DNA of 64,000 nt. Source: Paremcibacter congregatus (GTDB lineage: Bacteria > Pseudomonadota > Alphaproteobacteria > Sphingomonadales > Emcibacteraceae). Both the position numbers and the translations under genes were made by a program. The stretch lies in assembly GCF_006385135.1 (NCBI RefSeq), contig NZ_CP041025.1, forward strand, positions 1,395,501 to 1,459,500, in the 5' to 3' direction. This document shows, one piece after another, positions 35,159 through 43,965 of this stretch (position 1 is its first letter; the number at the start of each line of letters is the position of its first letter). A model generated the notes under the pieces. That model had not been told where the DNA came from and did no database searches. It was given only the letters and a program-made list of their open reading frames with translations.

Positions 35159-35260
35159 GAGTCTCTCTAATATTTCTTATAATTCAAAGAGGTAACCTGA
35201 TGGTCCTCTTCTTTTATGATTGTGTTATGTCATCCCATAGTGAAGGATCAACCGGGCAGG

Positions 35261-35298
35261 AGACCATATGGACCATGGTCTAGGGTCACAGATTGACC
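35261..35298. promoter_or_regulatory. Two inverted repeats between divergent permease and TonB-receptor genes
   Basis: AGACCAT (35261-35267) and ATGGTCT (35275-35281) form a perfect 7+7 dyad. Next to it GGTCA (35284-35288) and TGACC (35294-35298) form a 5+5 dyad. Position between divergent transcription units suggests operator sites for a shared regulator, perhaps the response regulator nearby. Confidence 0.5.
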
Positions 35299-35400
35299 AG
35301 CCGATGATAGAGTAAGGTTAATGATTGGCGATCCTCCAGAAAAGGTAGGAGCCGATAACTGAAAAGCAAAATATAGGTATTATTTATGGGAGACGACCAA

Positions 35401-37608
35401 ATGAAAAACTGCCTGTCACACAAATTATTATCCTCCATTTCACTCGGCGCAGTTCTATTGACGACCAGCCTCACTCAGGGGGCTTATGCCGCTGAGGGCG
35501 AGGTCATGCTGGAAGAAATCACGGTCACGGCCCGCCGTCGGTCAGAAAGCCTGCAGAGCGTACCGGTGGCTGTCACGGCCTTTAGCGCAGATGCGCTGGG
35601 CAAAGTCAATATGACGGATATTACAAGCATTACGGAATCTGTCCCGAGCACGACCTTGAAAGTTTCCCGTGGCACCAACACGACCATCACGGCCTATATC
35701 CGGGGTATTGGCCAACAAGACCCGGTGGCGGGTTTTGAATCCGGCGTGGGGATTTATCTTGATGATGTCTATCTGAACCGCCCGCAAGGCGCGGTTCTGC
35801 AGATCATGGATGTGGAGCGTATCGAGGTTCTGCGTGGACCACAAGGTACGCTATACGGACGTAATACCATCGGCGGGGCCCTTAAATACGTTACGAAACG
35901 TTTGGGTGATGAGCCGGAAATGCGGGTGAAGCTGTCCGGCGGGACCTATGGTCAACTCGACGGATTGGCGTCTTTCTCCGCACCGGTATCTGATGGTTTG
36001 AAAGTCGGCGGGGCGCTGGCCTATTTCAGTAACAATGGTTACGGCGACAACCTGACGACAGGCAAAAACCAGTATGACAAAGATATTTTTGCGGCCCGCC
36101 TGTCTGCGGAACTGACACCGTCTGAGAATTTCTTCCTCCGTCTGTCCGGTGATTACACTAAAGATAATTCAAATGAAAAATCAGGACATCGCCTGCAGGT
36201 CAGCAACAACACAAATGCGCCGGTTCTGGACAATGTCTATGATACACGCGGTGGCATCACAGGCCCTCAGGAAGTCAGTCAGAAAGGCGTTTCCCTGGCG
36301 ATGGAACTCGAGGTTAATGATATGGTGACCTTGAAGTCGACCACGGCCTACCGGGAAGATGACACGGAAACAGTGATTGACTTTGACGCGTTGGCGCCAA
36401 ATGATTTTGACGTTCCGGCGATTTATCGCAATGATCAGTTGAGCCAGGAATTCCAGGTTGTTTATGAGCAAGATAAACTGAACGGTATTTTCGGCTTCTA
36501 TTACCTCGACGCCAACGCCATGCATTCCTTCGATGTGGTGCTCGCTGGGCTGGGCGTGACGGCCTATACTTTTGGGGACGTGAATACCAAGACCTGGGCG
36601 GCCTTTGCAGATGTCAATTATGATATCAGCGAAACGTTCAGTGTTGGTCTGGGTGGGCGTTATACCAGCGACAAAAGAACCGCGACGGTGCTGCGCCAAA
36701 CATTTCTCGGAGCAAATTCTCCAGCATTTGGTAATGACACGGCTTTCCAGATCGCCCAACCGGCGGATTTTACCGAAAGTGACACATATAAGAAATTTAC
36801 CCCGAAGGTTAGCCTGAAGTGGCAACCGAGTGACGACATGAACCTTTATGCCTCCTTCAGTCAGGGCTTCAAAGGCGGTGGCTTTGATCCACGCGGGGAT
36901 GACCGGGCCAAGGATGGTTTCCTGCCGGAAACGGTTAATGCCTTTGAAATTGGTTTGAAATCGACGTTCGCTGAAGGTCGGGTGAAAACCAATATCGCGA
37001 CCTTCTTCAGTGATTATAAGGATATTCAGGTTCCAGGCTCTGTTGGTGTCGACAGCGATAATGACGGGGTGGAAGACACTTTTGTCGGAACGGTGACCAA
37101 TGCCGGTAAAGCGGAAATATGGGGTGTCGAGTTTGAAAGCACGGCTCTGTTGTCCGAAAATTTGACCGCCAATGTTAATCTGGGTTATGTCAATGCCGAC
37201 TATAAGCAATGGCTGGTTCAGGATGTTGATATTTCAGATGATAAGGTCTTCCAGAATACGCCTGAATTCACAGCCTACATGTCTTTGAATTATGCTCAGG
37301 ACATGAATATGATGGGGGGTGAAGGCGTATTGGACCTGATTGGTTCCGTGGCTTATCGCAGCAGCACCCATGTATTTGAAGACCCAATTCCGCTGCTTGA
37401 TGAAGATGGCTATGCGTTGGTGAACGCCAGCATCGTCTGGACATCGGAAGATGGTGGTATCCGGGTTGGCCTGCATGGCAAGAACCTGACGGACAAACAT
37501 TACAAAGTGGCGGGCTATAACTTCCCGACCCTGGGCCTGGAAGGTAGCGTGACGGCCTTTTACGGTGCACCCCGCACCTTCACGGCGACGGTTGACTTTA
37601 AGTTTTAG
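35401..37608 (+). CDS. TonB-dependent receptor, candidate hydroxybutyrate-oligomer importer
   Basis: A 735-residue receptor. ATG 35401 follows GGGAG at 8-bp spacing and gives a clean signal peptide (MKNCLSHKLLSSISLGAVLL, cleavage near AYA-AE). The TonB box is LEEITVTARR. The plug (about 45-155) has VPVAVTAFSADALGK and VERIEVLRGPQGTLYGRNTIGGALKYVTKR. The barrel ends GAPRTFTATVDFKF with terminal Phe. It diverges from the permease-hydrolase-kinase operon with 240 bp between starts and two dyads there. Passage of oligomers too large for porins is a known job of such receptors in alphaproteobacteria, so it is a candidate for bringing oligomers to the envelope hydrolase. The substrate is inferred from context. 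Confidence 0.93.
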   Translation: MKNCLSHKLLSSISLGAVLLTTSLTQGAYAAEGEVMLEEITVTARRRSESLQSVPVAVTAFSADALGKVNMTDITSITESVPSTTLKVSRGTNTTITAYIRGIGQQDPVAGFESGVGIYLDDVYLNRPQGAVLQIMDVERIEVLRGPQGTLYGRNTIGGALKYVTKRLGDEPEMRVKLSGGTYGQLDGLASFSAPVSDGLKVGGALAYFSNNGYGDNLTTGKNQYDKDIFAARLSAELTPSENFFLRLSGDYTKDNSNEKSGHRLQVSNNTNAPVLDNVYDTRGGITGPQEVSQKGVSLAMELEVNDMVTLKSTTAYREDDTETVIDFDALAPNDFDVPAIYRNDQLSQEFQVVYEQDKLNGIFGFYYLDANAMHSFDVVLAGLGVTAYTFGDVNTKTWAAFADVNYDISETFSVGLGGRYTSDKRTATVLRQTFLGANSPAFGNDTAFQIAQPADFTESDTYKKFTPKVSLKWQPSDDMNLYASFSQGFKGGGFDPRGDDRAKDGFLPETVNAFEIGLKSTFAEGRVKTNIATFFSDYKDIQVPGSVGVDSDNDGVEDTFVGTVTNAGKAEIWGVEFESTALLSENLTANVNLGYVNADYKQWLVQDVDISDDKVFQNTPEFTAYMSLNYAQDMNMMGGEGVLDLIGSVAYRSSTHVFEDPIPLLDEDGYALVNASIVWTSEDGGIRVGLHGKNLTDKHYKVAGYNFPTLGLEGSVTAFYGAPRTFTATVDFKF

Positions 37609-37628
37609 AAAACAAACAATATGACAGA

Positions 37629-37657
37629 AAAGAGGCGGTTTTTCCGCCTCTTTTTTT
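37629..37657 (+). terminator. Terminator after the second TonB receptor
   Basis: AAAGAGGCGG pairs with CCGCCTCTTT around a 5-T loop, then TTTT. A 10-bp perfect stem. Confidence 0.93.
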
Positions 37658-37773
37658 GTGTCAAAAGCCTGGGTTCATTGTCACTATTTTTGTGATATGG
37701 TCAGCTTTTCTTGACGACGTGGGCATTAGGGGATACCAAGTCGGGTGAATTTAACATCGAGCGAGTGAGACAC

Positions 37774-38994
37774 ATGAAAAAGGACACCGGACAGAATCGC
37801 GATATCACGTCACAATGGCGGCTTCAGACCCAACTGGTCAGAGGCGGCACGTGGCGCAGTGAAATGGGCGAGACCTCCGAAGCCATGTTCATGACGTCCG
37901 GTTACGCCTATGATTGCGCCGAAGACGCCGCCGCCCGCTTTGCCGGGGATCAGGAAGGCTATACCTATTCCCGTCTGCGCAATCCCACGGCGGCGATGTT
38001 CGAAGATAAAATGGCCTTGATTGAAGGTGCCGAGGTCGCCCGCTCGACGGCGACCGGCATGGCGGCAGTGACGGCAGCGATGCTGTCGATCGTCAAAGCC
38101 GGTGATCACGTGATCTCCAGCCGGGCACTGTTTGGCTCCTGCCGCTATGTGATTGAAACGCTGATGCCGAAATTCGGCGTCGACTTCACTCTGGTGGACG
38201 GATCTGATCATAGCGCCTGGAAAGAGGCTTTCCGGCCCAATACGGTGGCGGTGTTCCTGGAAACCCCGGCCAACCCGACGCTGGATGTGGTGGATGTGCA
38301 ATTTGTTTGCGATCTTGCCCATGAAAATGGTGCTGTGGTCGTGGTTGATAATGTTTTCGCCACGCCAGTGTTGCAGAAGCCGATAGAGATGGGGGCTGAT
38401 GTGGTGATTTATTCTGCCACCAAACATATCGACGGGCAGGGGCGCTGCCTCGGCGGCTGTATCCTGACCACAGATGCGCTGATGGACGAAACCATCCTGC
38501 CATTTCTGCGCAACACCGGCCCCAATATCAGCCCGTTTAACGCCTGGGTGATGCTGAAGGGGCTGGAAACGCTCGATCTGCGGGTGGAACGCATGTGTGG
38601 TAACGCCGCGAAAGTCGCCGATGCCCTTTCAGACATGGGGGGACTGGATTTCGTAAAATATCCGGGCAGGTCTGATTTTGCCCAGCATGAACTGGCCATG
38701 AAACAGATGAGTATGGGGGGCAGCATTATCGCGCTGCATGTGCCGGGCGGTCGGGAGCAGGCATTTAAATTCCTGAATGCCTTGGACATTATTGATATTT
38801 CCAATAATATTGGGGATGCGAAAAGTCTGATGACCCATCCGGCAAGTACGACACATGCCAGTGTGGCGAAAGAGAGCCGTCTTGAACTGGGCATCGATGA
38901 AGGCTTGCTGCGTTTGTCGGTCGGGCTGGAACATGCCGATGACTTGATCGAAGATTTGATCCAGGCGGCGGCTATTGCGCGTATAACGAAATAA
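37774..38994 (+). CDS. metZ: O-succinylhomoserine sulfhydrylase
   Basis: A 406-residue PLP enzyme of the Cys/Met metabolism family. It makes homocysteine directly from O-succinylhomoserine and sulfide, the usual methionine route in alphaproteobacteria. The usual N-terminus (WRLQTQLVRGGTWRSEMGETSEAMF) and the PLP lysine K217 in YSATKHIDGQGR are present; so are the SRLRNPT and ETPANPTLD blocks. I start at ATG 37774; a longer in-frame ATG at 37711 adds 21 residues unlike the family. The 116 bp between the previous terminator and this ATG could hold a leader, but I could not match it to a SAM-II or other SAM riboswitch. apaG follows 48 bp later. Confidence 0.92.
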   Translation: MKKDTGQNRDITSQWRLQTQLVRGGTWRSEMGETSEAMFMTSGYAYDCAEDAAARFAGDQEGYTYSRLRNPTAAMFEDKMALIEGAEVARSTATGMAAVTAAMLSIVKAGDHVISSRALFGSCRYVIETLMPKFGVDFTLVDGSDHSAWKEAFRPNTVAVFLETPANPTLDVVDVQFVCDLAHENGAVVVVDNVFATPVLQKPIEMGADVVIYSATKHIDGQGRCLGGCILTTDALMDETILPFLRNTGPNISPFNAWVMLKGLETLDLRVERMCGNAAKVADALSDMGGLDFVKYPGRSDFAQHELAMKQMSMGGSIIALHVPGGREQAFKFLNALDIIDISNNIGDAKSLMTHPASTTHASVAKESRLELGIDEGLLRLSVGLEHADDLIEDLIQAAAIARITK

Positions 38995-39042
38995 GAAGAG
39001 CCAAAGTGCTCTTTGACACAAAAGCTATTTGGGCAAGGATAT

Positions 39043-39477
39043 ATGAGCAAGGACGAGGTTGATGTAATGACGATTGGCACACATGCTTATGAGGCAACGA
39101 CTCATGGCGTGCGGGTCTCTGTTCAGCCTTTTTATCTCGAGGAAGAATCTGATCCGGAAGAAGGGCAGTTTTTCTGGGCATATCAGGTACAGATCGAGAA
39201 TCTCGGTGATGAGACGGTGCAACTGAAAAGCCGTTACTGGCGCATTACGGATTCCCTGGGCAGAACCGAAGAAGTCCATGGTGACGGGGTCGTGGGGGAA
39301 CAACCGATGATCGATCCCGGATATGTCTTTGAATATACCAGCGGTGCGCCACTGACCACAGCCTCCGGCTTTATGGGGGGATCTTATGAAATGCATAAGA
39401 ACGACGGATCTGCGTTCGAAGTTGAAATCCCCAGTTTCTCGCTTGATAGCCCTTATAGCTCACATACAGTTAATTAA
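39043..39477 (+). CDS. apaG: ApaG protein
   Basis: A 144-residue single-domain protein of the ApaG family (fibronectin-III-like beta sandwich), linked genetically to Co2+/Mg2+ efflux and Ap4A metabolism, with no agreed biochemical activity. Family blocks seen are VSVQPFYLEEESDPEEGQFFWAYQVQIENLG, QLKSRYWRITDSLGRTEEVHGDGVVGEQP, and YTSGAPLTTASGFMGGSYEM. ATG 39043 is preceded by AAGGA; an internal ATG at 39067 and an upstream TTG at 39013 are alternatives. It follows metZ in the same direction, a pairing seen in other alphaproteobacteria. folE follows 18 bp later. Confidence 0.93.
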   Translation: MSKDEVDVMTIGTHAYEATTHGVRVSVQPFYLEEESDPEEGQFFWAYQVQIENLGDETVQLKSRYWRITDSLGRTEEVHGDGVVGEQPMIDPGYVFEYTSGAPLTTASGFMGGSYEMHKNDGSAFEVEIPSFSLDSPYSSHTVN

Positions 39478-39495
39478 ACGTACAGGACCAATCTT

Positions 39496-40110
39496 GTGAA
39501 AGATAATGTTAAACATCAGGGAATAATAAAACCGACTCAAAAGGAAGCCGAAGACGCTGTCCGTACTTTGCTGCGGTGGGCCGGGGATGATCCGGAGCGG
39601 GAAGGCCTGCTGGATACGCCAAAACGGGTGGCGAAATCTTACAAGGAATTTTTCCGCGGCTACGAAGAAGACCCCCGACAAACCCTGTCTCGTACTTTTG
39701 AAGAAGTTTGCGGGTATGACGAAATGATCGTGCTCAGGGATATTCCGTTTGAATCTCATTGTGAACACCATATGGCGCCAATCATTGGGCGGGCCCATGT
39801 GGGCTATTTGCCGGATCAGCGGGTCGTTGGCATCAGTAAACTGGCCCGGGTGGTGGAAACCTATGCCAAACGCCTTCAGGTGCAGGAAAAAATGACGGCG
39901 CAAATTGCCGACTGTATACAGGAGGTGCTGGAACCTCTTGGGGTTGGCGTGATTATTCAGGCGACACATGAGTGCATGTCGACGCGGGGCGTGCATACTC
40001 ACGGGGTTTCCATGGTAACAAGCCGTATGGTCGGGGCGTTCCGCAAAGACGATAAAACCCGTCGTGAGTTTCTCGCGGTGGTAGGGACGTTTGATTCCCA
40101 TAAAGGATAA
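39496..40110 (+). CDS. folE: GTP cyclohydrolase I
   Basis: A 204-residue type I enzyme that converts GTP to 7,8-dihydroneopterin triphosphate, the first step of folate (and tetrahydropterin) synthesis. Zinc ligands C89, H92 and C160 are present in [20 protein letters not shown] and [11 protein letters not shown]. The start is GTG 39496, with AGGA 9-10 bases upstream. It is co-directional with apaG and trkH and probably in one transcript. Length is normal. Confidence 0.96.
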   Translation: MKDNVKHQGIIKPTQKEAEDAVRTLLRWAGDDPEREGLLDTPKRVAKSYKEFFRGYEEDPRQTLSRTFEEVCGYDEMIVLRDIPFESHCEHHMAPIIGRAHVGYLPDQRVVGISKLARVVETYAKRLQVQEKMTAQIADCIQEVLEPLGVGVIIQATHECMSTRGVHTHGVSMVTSRMVGAFRKDDKTRREFLAVVGTFDSHKG

Positions 40111-40131
40111 CCTCAAAGGGTGGCATAGGGA

Positions 40132-41580
40132 TTGGTTGATCTAAGGCCTATATTTCTTATTAACGGGCTTTTCCTGCTTATTTTGGGGGTAGGGATGCTT
40201 TTCCCTGCGCTGGTCGATGTGGCTGTGGACAATCCGGACTGGCAGGTCTTTGCCATTTGTTCCGGTATTGTCATGTTTGTCGGCGGCATGCTGTTTCTGA
40301 CCAACCGTGGTGAAGACAAGGAATTGTCTATTCAGCAGGCCTTTATCCTCACGGTGTCTACCTGGGTGGTGATTCCTGTGTTTGGGGCCCTGCCTTTTGT
40401 TTATTCCGATCTGGCGTTGAGCTATACAGATGCTTTCTTTGAAGCCATGTCCGGCTTGTCGACCACGGGGTCAACAGTTATTACCGGGCTTGATGGTGCG
40501 CCACCGGGTATTTTGCTGTGGCGGGCGTTGCTGCAATGGTTCGGCGGGGTGGGCATTATTATCATGGCGGTGATTATCCTGCCTTTCCTTCGGGTCGGGG
40601 GGATGCAGCTCTTCAAGATCGGCGCTTTCGATACGGCGGAAAAGGTTCTGCCGCGGGCCGCCCAGCTCGGGGTGGCGATCTCGCTTCTTTATGTAGGGCT
40701 GACGATTATTTGCGCCGCAGCGTTATGGATGGCGGGAATGACTGTTTTCGAGGCGGTCTGTCATGCCTTTACCACCATCGCCACCGGTGGATATTCGACA
40801 TCTGATGGCTCCATCGGGCATTTCGACAGTGCGTTGATCGATTATATCATTGTGCTGTTTATGATCATCGGCAGCATGCCGTTTATTCTGTATCTGAAAA
40901 TGGTTCAGGGGCATAGTTTTGTTCTCTGGCAGGATTCGCAGGTGCGATGGTTTTTATCGCTTCTGGTGCTTTTGATTGCGATCATGACCCTGTGGCGCTG
41001 GAGCGACGGCAATCAGAATATGATTGAGGTATTGCGCTATACTGTGTTTAATGTGGTGTCAATATTGACCGGCACGGGTTTCGCAACCACGGATTACACC
41101 GCCTGGGGATCCATGGCGGTGGTGTTTTTCTTCTTTATCATGTTCATTGGCGGCTGTGCGGGGTCGACGTCCTGCGGGATCAAGATTTTCCGGTTTCAGG
41201 TGATGGTGACCATGGTGGTGGCGCATTTACGTAAAATCCTGCGGCCGAATGGTATTTTCCTGCCGCGTTATAACGACAGGCCCATTTCGACAGATGTCAT
41301 GGGGTCTGTGATCAGTTATCTGTTCTTGTTTCTGGTGTGTTTCCTGATATTGGCGTTGGGCCTGTCCCTTACGGGGCTGGATTTTATTACCGCGATTTCA
41401 GGAGCGGGTACGGCGATGGCTAATGTGGGACCGGCTCTGGGACCGACCATCGGGCCGACGGGAACGTTTCAGACCCTTCCTGATACCGCGAAATGGTTTC
41501 TAACCATGGGGATGTTACTGGGCCGACTCGAATTATTTGCTGTTCTTATTCTGTTTTCGCCGCAATTCTGGCGGGCGTAA
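40132..41580 (+). CDS. trkH: TrkH-family potassium uptake protein
   Basis: A 482-residue membrane subunit of the Trk K+ uptake system, with four M1-P-M2 repeats. Filter-type segments include SGLSTTGSTVITGLDGAPPG, ATGGYSTSDGSIGHF, TGTGFATTDYTAWG and AGTAMANVGPALGP. The TTG start at 40132 (VDLRPIFLINGLF) matches the usual N-terminus MLDLRPV. It needs a TrkA partner, which is not in the window. It follows folE by 21 bp. The stop is near the convergent 41596 gene. Confidence 0.94.
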   Translation: MVDLRPIFLINGLFLLILGVGMLFPALVDVAVDNPDWQVFAICSGIVMFVGGMLFLTNRGEDKELSIQQAFILTVSTWVVIPVFGALPFVYSDLALSYTDAFFEAMSGLSTTGSTVITGLDGAPPGILLWRALLQWFGGVGIIIMAVIILPFLRVGGMQLFKIGAFDTAEKVLPRAAQLGVAISLLYVGLTIICAAALWMAGMTVFEAVCHAFTTIATGGYSTSDGSIGHFDSALIDYIIVLFMIIGSMPFILYLKMVQGHSFVLWQDSQVRWFLSLLVLLIAIMTLWRWSDGNQNMIEVLRYTVFNVVSILTGTGFATTDYTAWGSMAVVFFFFIMFIGGCAGSTSCGIKIFRFQVMVTMVVAHLRKILRPNGIFLPRYNDRPISTDVMGSVISYLFLFLVCFLILALGLSLTGLDFITAISGAGTAMANVGPALGPTIGPTGTFQTLPDTAKWFLTMGMLLGRLELFAVLILFSPQFWRA

Positions 41581-41595
41581 CAACGCCGCCGATGC

Positions 41596-42093
41596 CTACG
41601 GATCGTCAGGGTCTTCATTCTCGATGATGGCGACCAGTAATTGTCGTTGATGCGCCAGCAAGGAGAAATGCTGGTCGAGTTTCTTAATCAATTGCCGGGC
41701 TTCTTCCGCATCAATATAGCCGGGGGTGACGCTCGTGGGACTGATGCTGTCAAGGATACCCCCTATATTGGCGGCATTTTTCTGACTTGCGCGAGAGGCG
41801 ATGCCATGCCAGTCGACGTCTTCTTCCAGTGTTTCAATGGGCAGGAAAACACCGCCGGCGAGAAAGGCGAAATGTTCGGATATCACCGTGGCGTCGGTTT
41901 CGCGCACCAGTTTCTCTACCCGTTCAAGCGACAGCTCCGCATCGCCGTTCGGATCGGTGAAATCATAGGCGCGGGTCCGGCCGATATCAAGAATCTCCAT
42001 AACCTTTGGAATGCCGCCGACCTGGCGGAAAAGTTCGCTGATGACCGCTTTGGTTGAACCATATTTGCGTCGTTTTAATGGATTGAATGTCAT
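41596..42093 (-). CDS. Hypothetical protein with phage-regulatory (CII-like) resemblance
   Basis: A 165-residue cytoplasmic protein. The N-terminal half (STKAVISELFRQVGGIPKVMEILDIGRTRAYDFTDPNGDAELSLERVEKLV as its core) reads like a helix-turn-helix of the phage CII/YdaS-type regulators, followed by FAFLAGGVFLP, a block I associate with CII-like phage proteins. The C-terminal part has EEARQLIKKLDQHFSLLAHQRQLL, a probable coiled coil. There are no other phage genes around it. It is convergent with trkH and divergent from argE. It may be a domesticated phage regulator; family assignment is tentative. Confidence 0.6.
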   Translation of the reverse strand: MTFNPLKRRKYGSTKAVISELFRQVGGIPKVMEILDIGRTRAYDFTDPNGDAELSLERVEKLVRETDATVISEHFAFLAGGVFLPIETLEEDVDWHGIASRASQKNAANIGGILDSISPTSVTPGYIDAEEARQLIKKLDQHFSLLAHQRQLLVAIIENEDPDDP

Positions 42094-42199
42094 ATGTTTC
42101 CTCGCCCGGGCATTTTATTCTTGCTTTCATGTTTGATATGGTCACGATGATCGCCATATGTCCATAGGAAATTATAGCGTAAAAATTACAGGGCCGTAA

Positions 42200-43360
42200 A
42201 TGAAAGAATACTCCGCCGAACAGATGCTTGAAAAACTTGTGGCATTCGACACGACGAGCTGGAAATCCAACCTGGAATTGATTGACTTTGTCACGGCTTA
42301 TCTGGAAGGTCATGGCGTGCCGGTCAGAACATTTTTCAATGAGGAAGGCACAAAGGCCAATTTGCTTGCAACCATTGGACCTGAAGATATGCCGGGCATT
42401 ATCCTGTCCGGTCATACTGACGTGGTGCCGGTGACGGAGCAAAAATGGTCCGGGGACCCCTTCGCAATGTGGGGGAATGATGACAGGTTATATGGTCGTG
42501 GCACTTGCGATATGAAGGGCTTCATCGCCTGTGTTCTGACCGCTGTACCGGATTTTGTCGCTGCTGACCTGAAAGAACCGATCCATCTGGCCTTTTCCTA
42601 CGATGAGGAGAACGGCTGTACGGGGGTGATGAGCCTGGTGGAGCATGTGGGCAAGATGCCCGTCAAGCCGCGGGCCTGCATTGTCGGCGAGCCCACATCA
42701 ATGAAGGTGGTTAATTCTCATAAGGGCATATGTAACATGCTGACCCGGGTGACGGGGCATGAGGCCCACAGCAGTACGGATCGGGGCATTAATGCGGTGA
42801 TGTATGCGGCGGACATGGTGCAGTTTATTTCAGGTCTGGCCGCTGAAATGCGGGAGAGGAAGCCTCTGGTTGAAGGCTTTGATCCGCCTTATACCACCAT
42901 TCATGTCGGACGGATGTCCGGCGGAACCGCGCCCAATATCACGCCGTCCTATTGCGAATTTGAGTGGGATTGTCGCACCATTCCGGGCAGTGATGAAGAG
43001 GAGGTGCTAACACGTTTCAACACCTATGTGGACGCAGAAATTATCCCGTCAATGGAAACCCAGGCAGCGGGGTATGGTGCGGTTGAAACAGAGGTGACGT
43101 CGAAAGTCCCGGCATTGTTGCCGCAAACGGGATCATCGGCAGAAAGTCTTGTGATGGCGCTGGCCCACCAGAATGAGGTGCAGGTGGTCTCCTACGGGAC
43201 GGAAGCCGGGCATTTCCAACAAACCGGCGGCGTGCCGACGGTGGTGTGCGGGCCGGGCAGCATATTGCAGGCCCATCGCCCTGATGAATTTATTGAAATC
43301 GCCCAGATGCGGGCCTGCGAAGATTTCTTGCAGCGCTTGCTGGATGTGGTGAAAAAATAA
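42200..43360 (+). CDS. argE: Acetylornithine deacetylase
   Basis: A 386-residue M20-family metallo-amidohydrolase. It removes acetate from N2-acetylornithine (arginine biosynthesis). Metal-ligand blocks are ILSGHTDVVPV, RGTCDMKGF, the catalytic FSYDEENGC, GEPTSMK and the late ETG-type GTEAGHFQQ. The dimerisation lid (NSHKGICNMLTRVTGHEAHSS region) is intact. The argD-argF genes on the other strand 2 kb downstream support the arginine role. Other M20 activities (succinyl-diaminopimelate desuccinylase) are less likely from the sequence pattern. Confidence 0.9.
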   Translation: MKEYSAEQMLEKLVAFDTTSWKSNLELIDFVTAYLEGHGVPVRTFFNEEGTKANLLATIGPEDMPGIILSGHTDVVPVTEQKWSGDPFAMWGNDDRLYGRGTCDMKGFIACVLTAVPDFVAADLKEPIHLAFSYDEENGCTGVMSLVEHVGKMPVKPRACIVGEPTSMKVVNSHKGICNMLTRVTGHEAHSSTDRGINAVMYAADMVQFISGLAAEMRERKPLVEGFDPPYTTIHVGRMSGGTAPNITPSYCEFEWDCRTIPGSDEEEVLTRFNTYVDAEIIPSMETQAAGYGAVETEVTSKVPALLPQTGSSAESLVMALAHQNEVQVVSYGTEAGHFQQTGGVPTVVCGPGSILQAHRPDEFIEIAQMRACEDFLQRLLDVVKK

Positions 43361-43387
43361 GAAACAAACGATACAGGATTAAAATAT

Positions 43388-43957
43388 ATGTCAGTGATTG
43401 ATGCCATCAAAGCCCGCAACAGTATTCCTTTTCTGACGGACGAAGATATTCCCCGGGAGATGATCACAGAAATTCTTGATGCCGCCGTGTGCACACCGGT
43501 ACATTATTGTACTGACCCTTGGCGTTTTCTGGTGATCCGGGGGGAGGGGCGCCACCGTTTTGGCGACTTTATGGCGGAACGGATGAAAAAAACGCTCCCT
43601 GACCCGGATTGTCCGGATAATGCCGCTTTCCTGGATAAGATCCGCAAGAAGCCTTTGCGGGCTCCGGTTATTATTGCGGTTGGCGCGGCAAAGCCGGATA
43701 CGCCGAAAGCTTTGCATATGGAGGATGTGGCGTCTGCCAATGTGGCGTGCCAGAATATTTTGCTGGCGGCAGGAGAACTTGGTCTCGGGGGCATCTGGCG
43801 CACCGGTGGTTTGACTTACGGAGAAGATACGGTGGCGTTTCTCGGGTTTGAGGCGGACACCAGACTGGTTGGATTCATTTATTTAGGGTATCCCAAACGT
43901 GACCTGCCACCGAAAGAGCGCAAGACTGCGGAAAGTTTCACCCGGTATATGGAATAG
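43388..43957 (+). CDS. Nitroreductase-family flavoprotein (YdjA-like)
   Basis: A 189-residue FMN-dependent oxidoreductase of the nitroreductase fold, of the short YdjA-like type. The N-terminal ARNSIPFLTDEDIPREMITEILDAAVCTPVHYCTDPWRF segment is the flavin-binding core, followed by the AAGELGLGGIWRTGG block. It would reduce nitro or quinone compounds with NAD(P)H, or have another unknown substrate. It follows argE by 27 bp and precedes a GNAT gene by 8 bp in the same direction, so the three may share a transcript. Confidence 0.9.
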   Translation: MSVIDAIKARNSIPFLTDEDIPREMITEILDAAVCTPVHYCTDPWRFLVIRGEGRHRFGDFMAERMKKTLPDPDCPDNAAFLDKIRKKPLRAPVIIAVGAAKPDTPKALHMEDVASANVACQNILLAAGELGLGGIWRTGGLTYGEDTVAFLGFEADTRLVGFIYLGYPKRDLPPKERKTAESFTRYME

Positions 43958-43965
43958 ACACAATT

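Noticed and set aside
36181-37209. Long minus-strand open frame (342 codons) opposite the second TonB receptor
   Set aside because: It lies wholly inside the receptor gene; the receptor has diagnostic plug and barrel blocks and this frame has none.
37658-37773. SAM-II riboswitch before metZ
   Set aside because: I looked for the expected conserved segments and did not find a convincing match.
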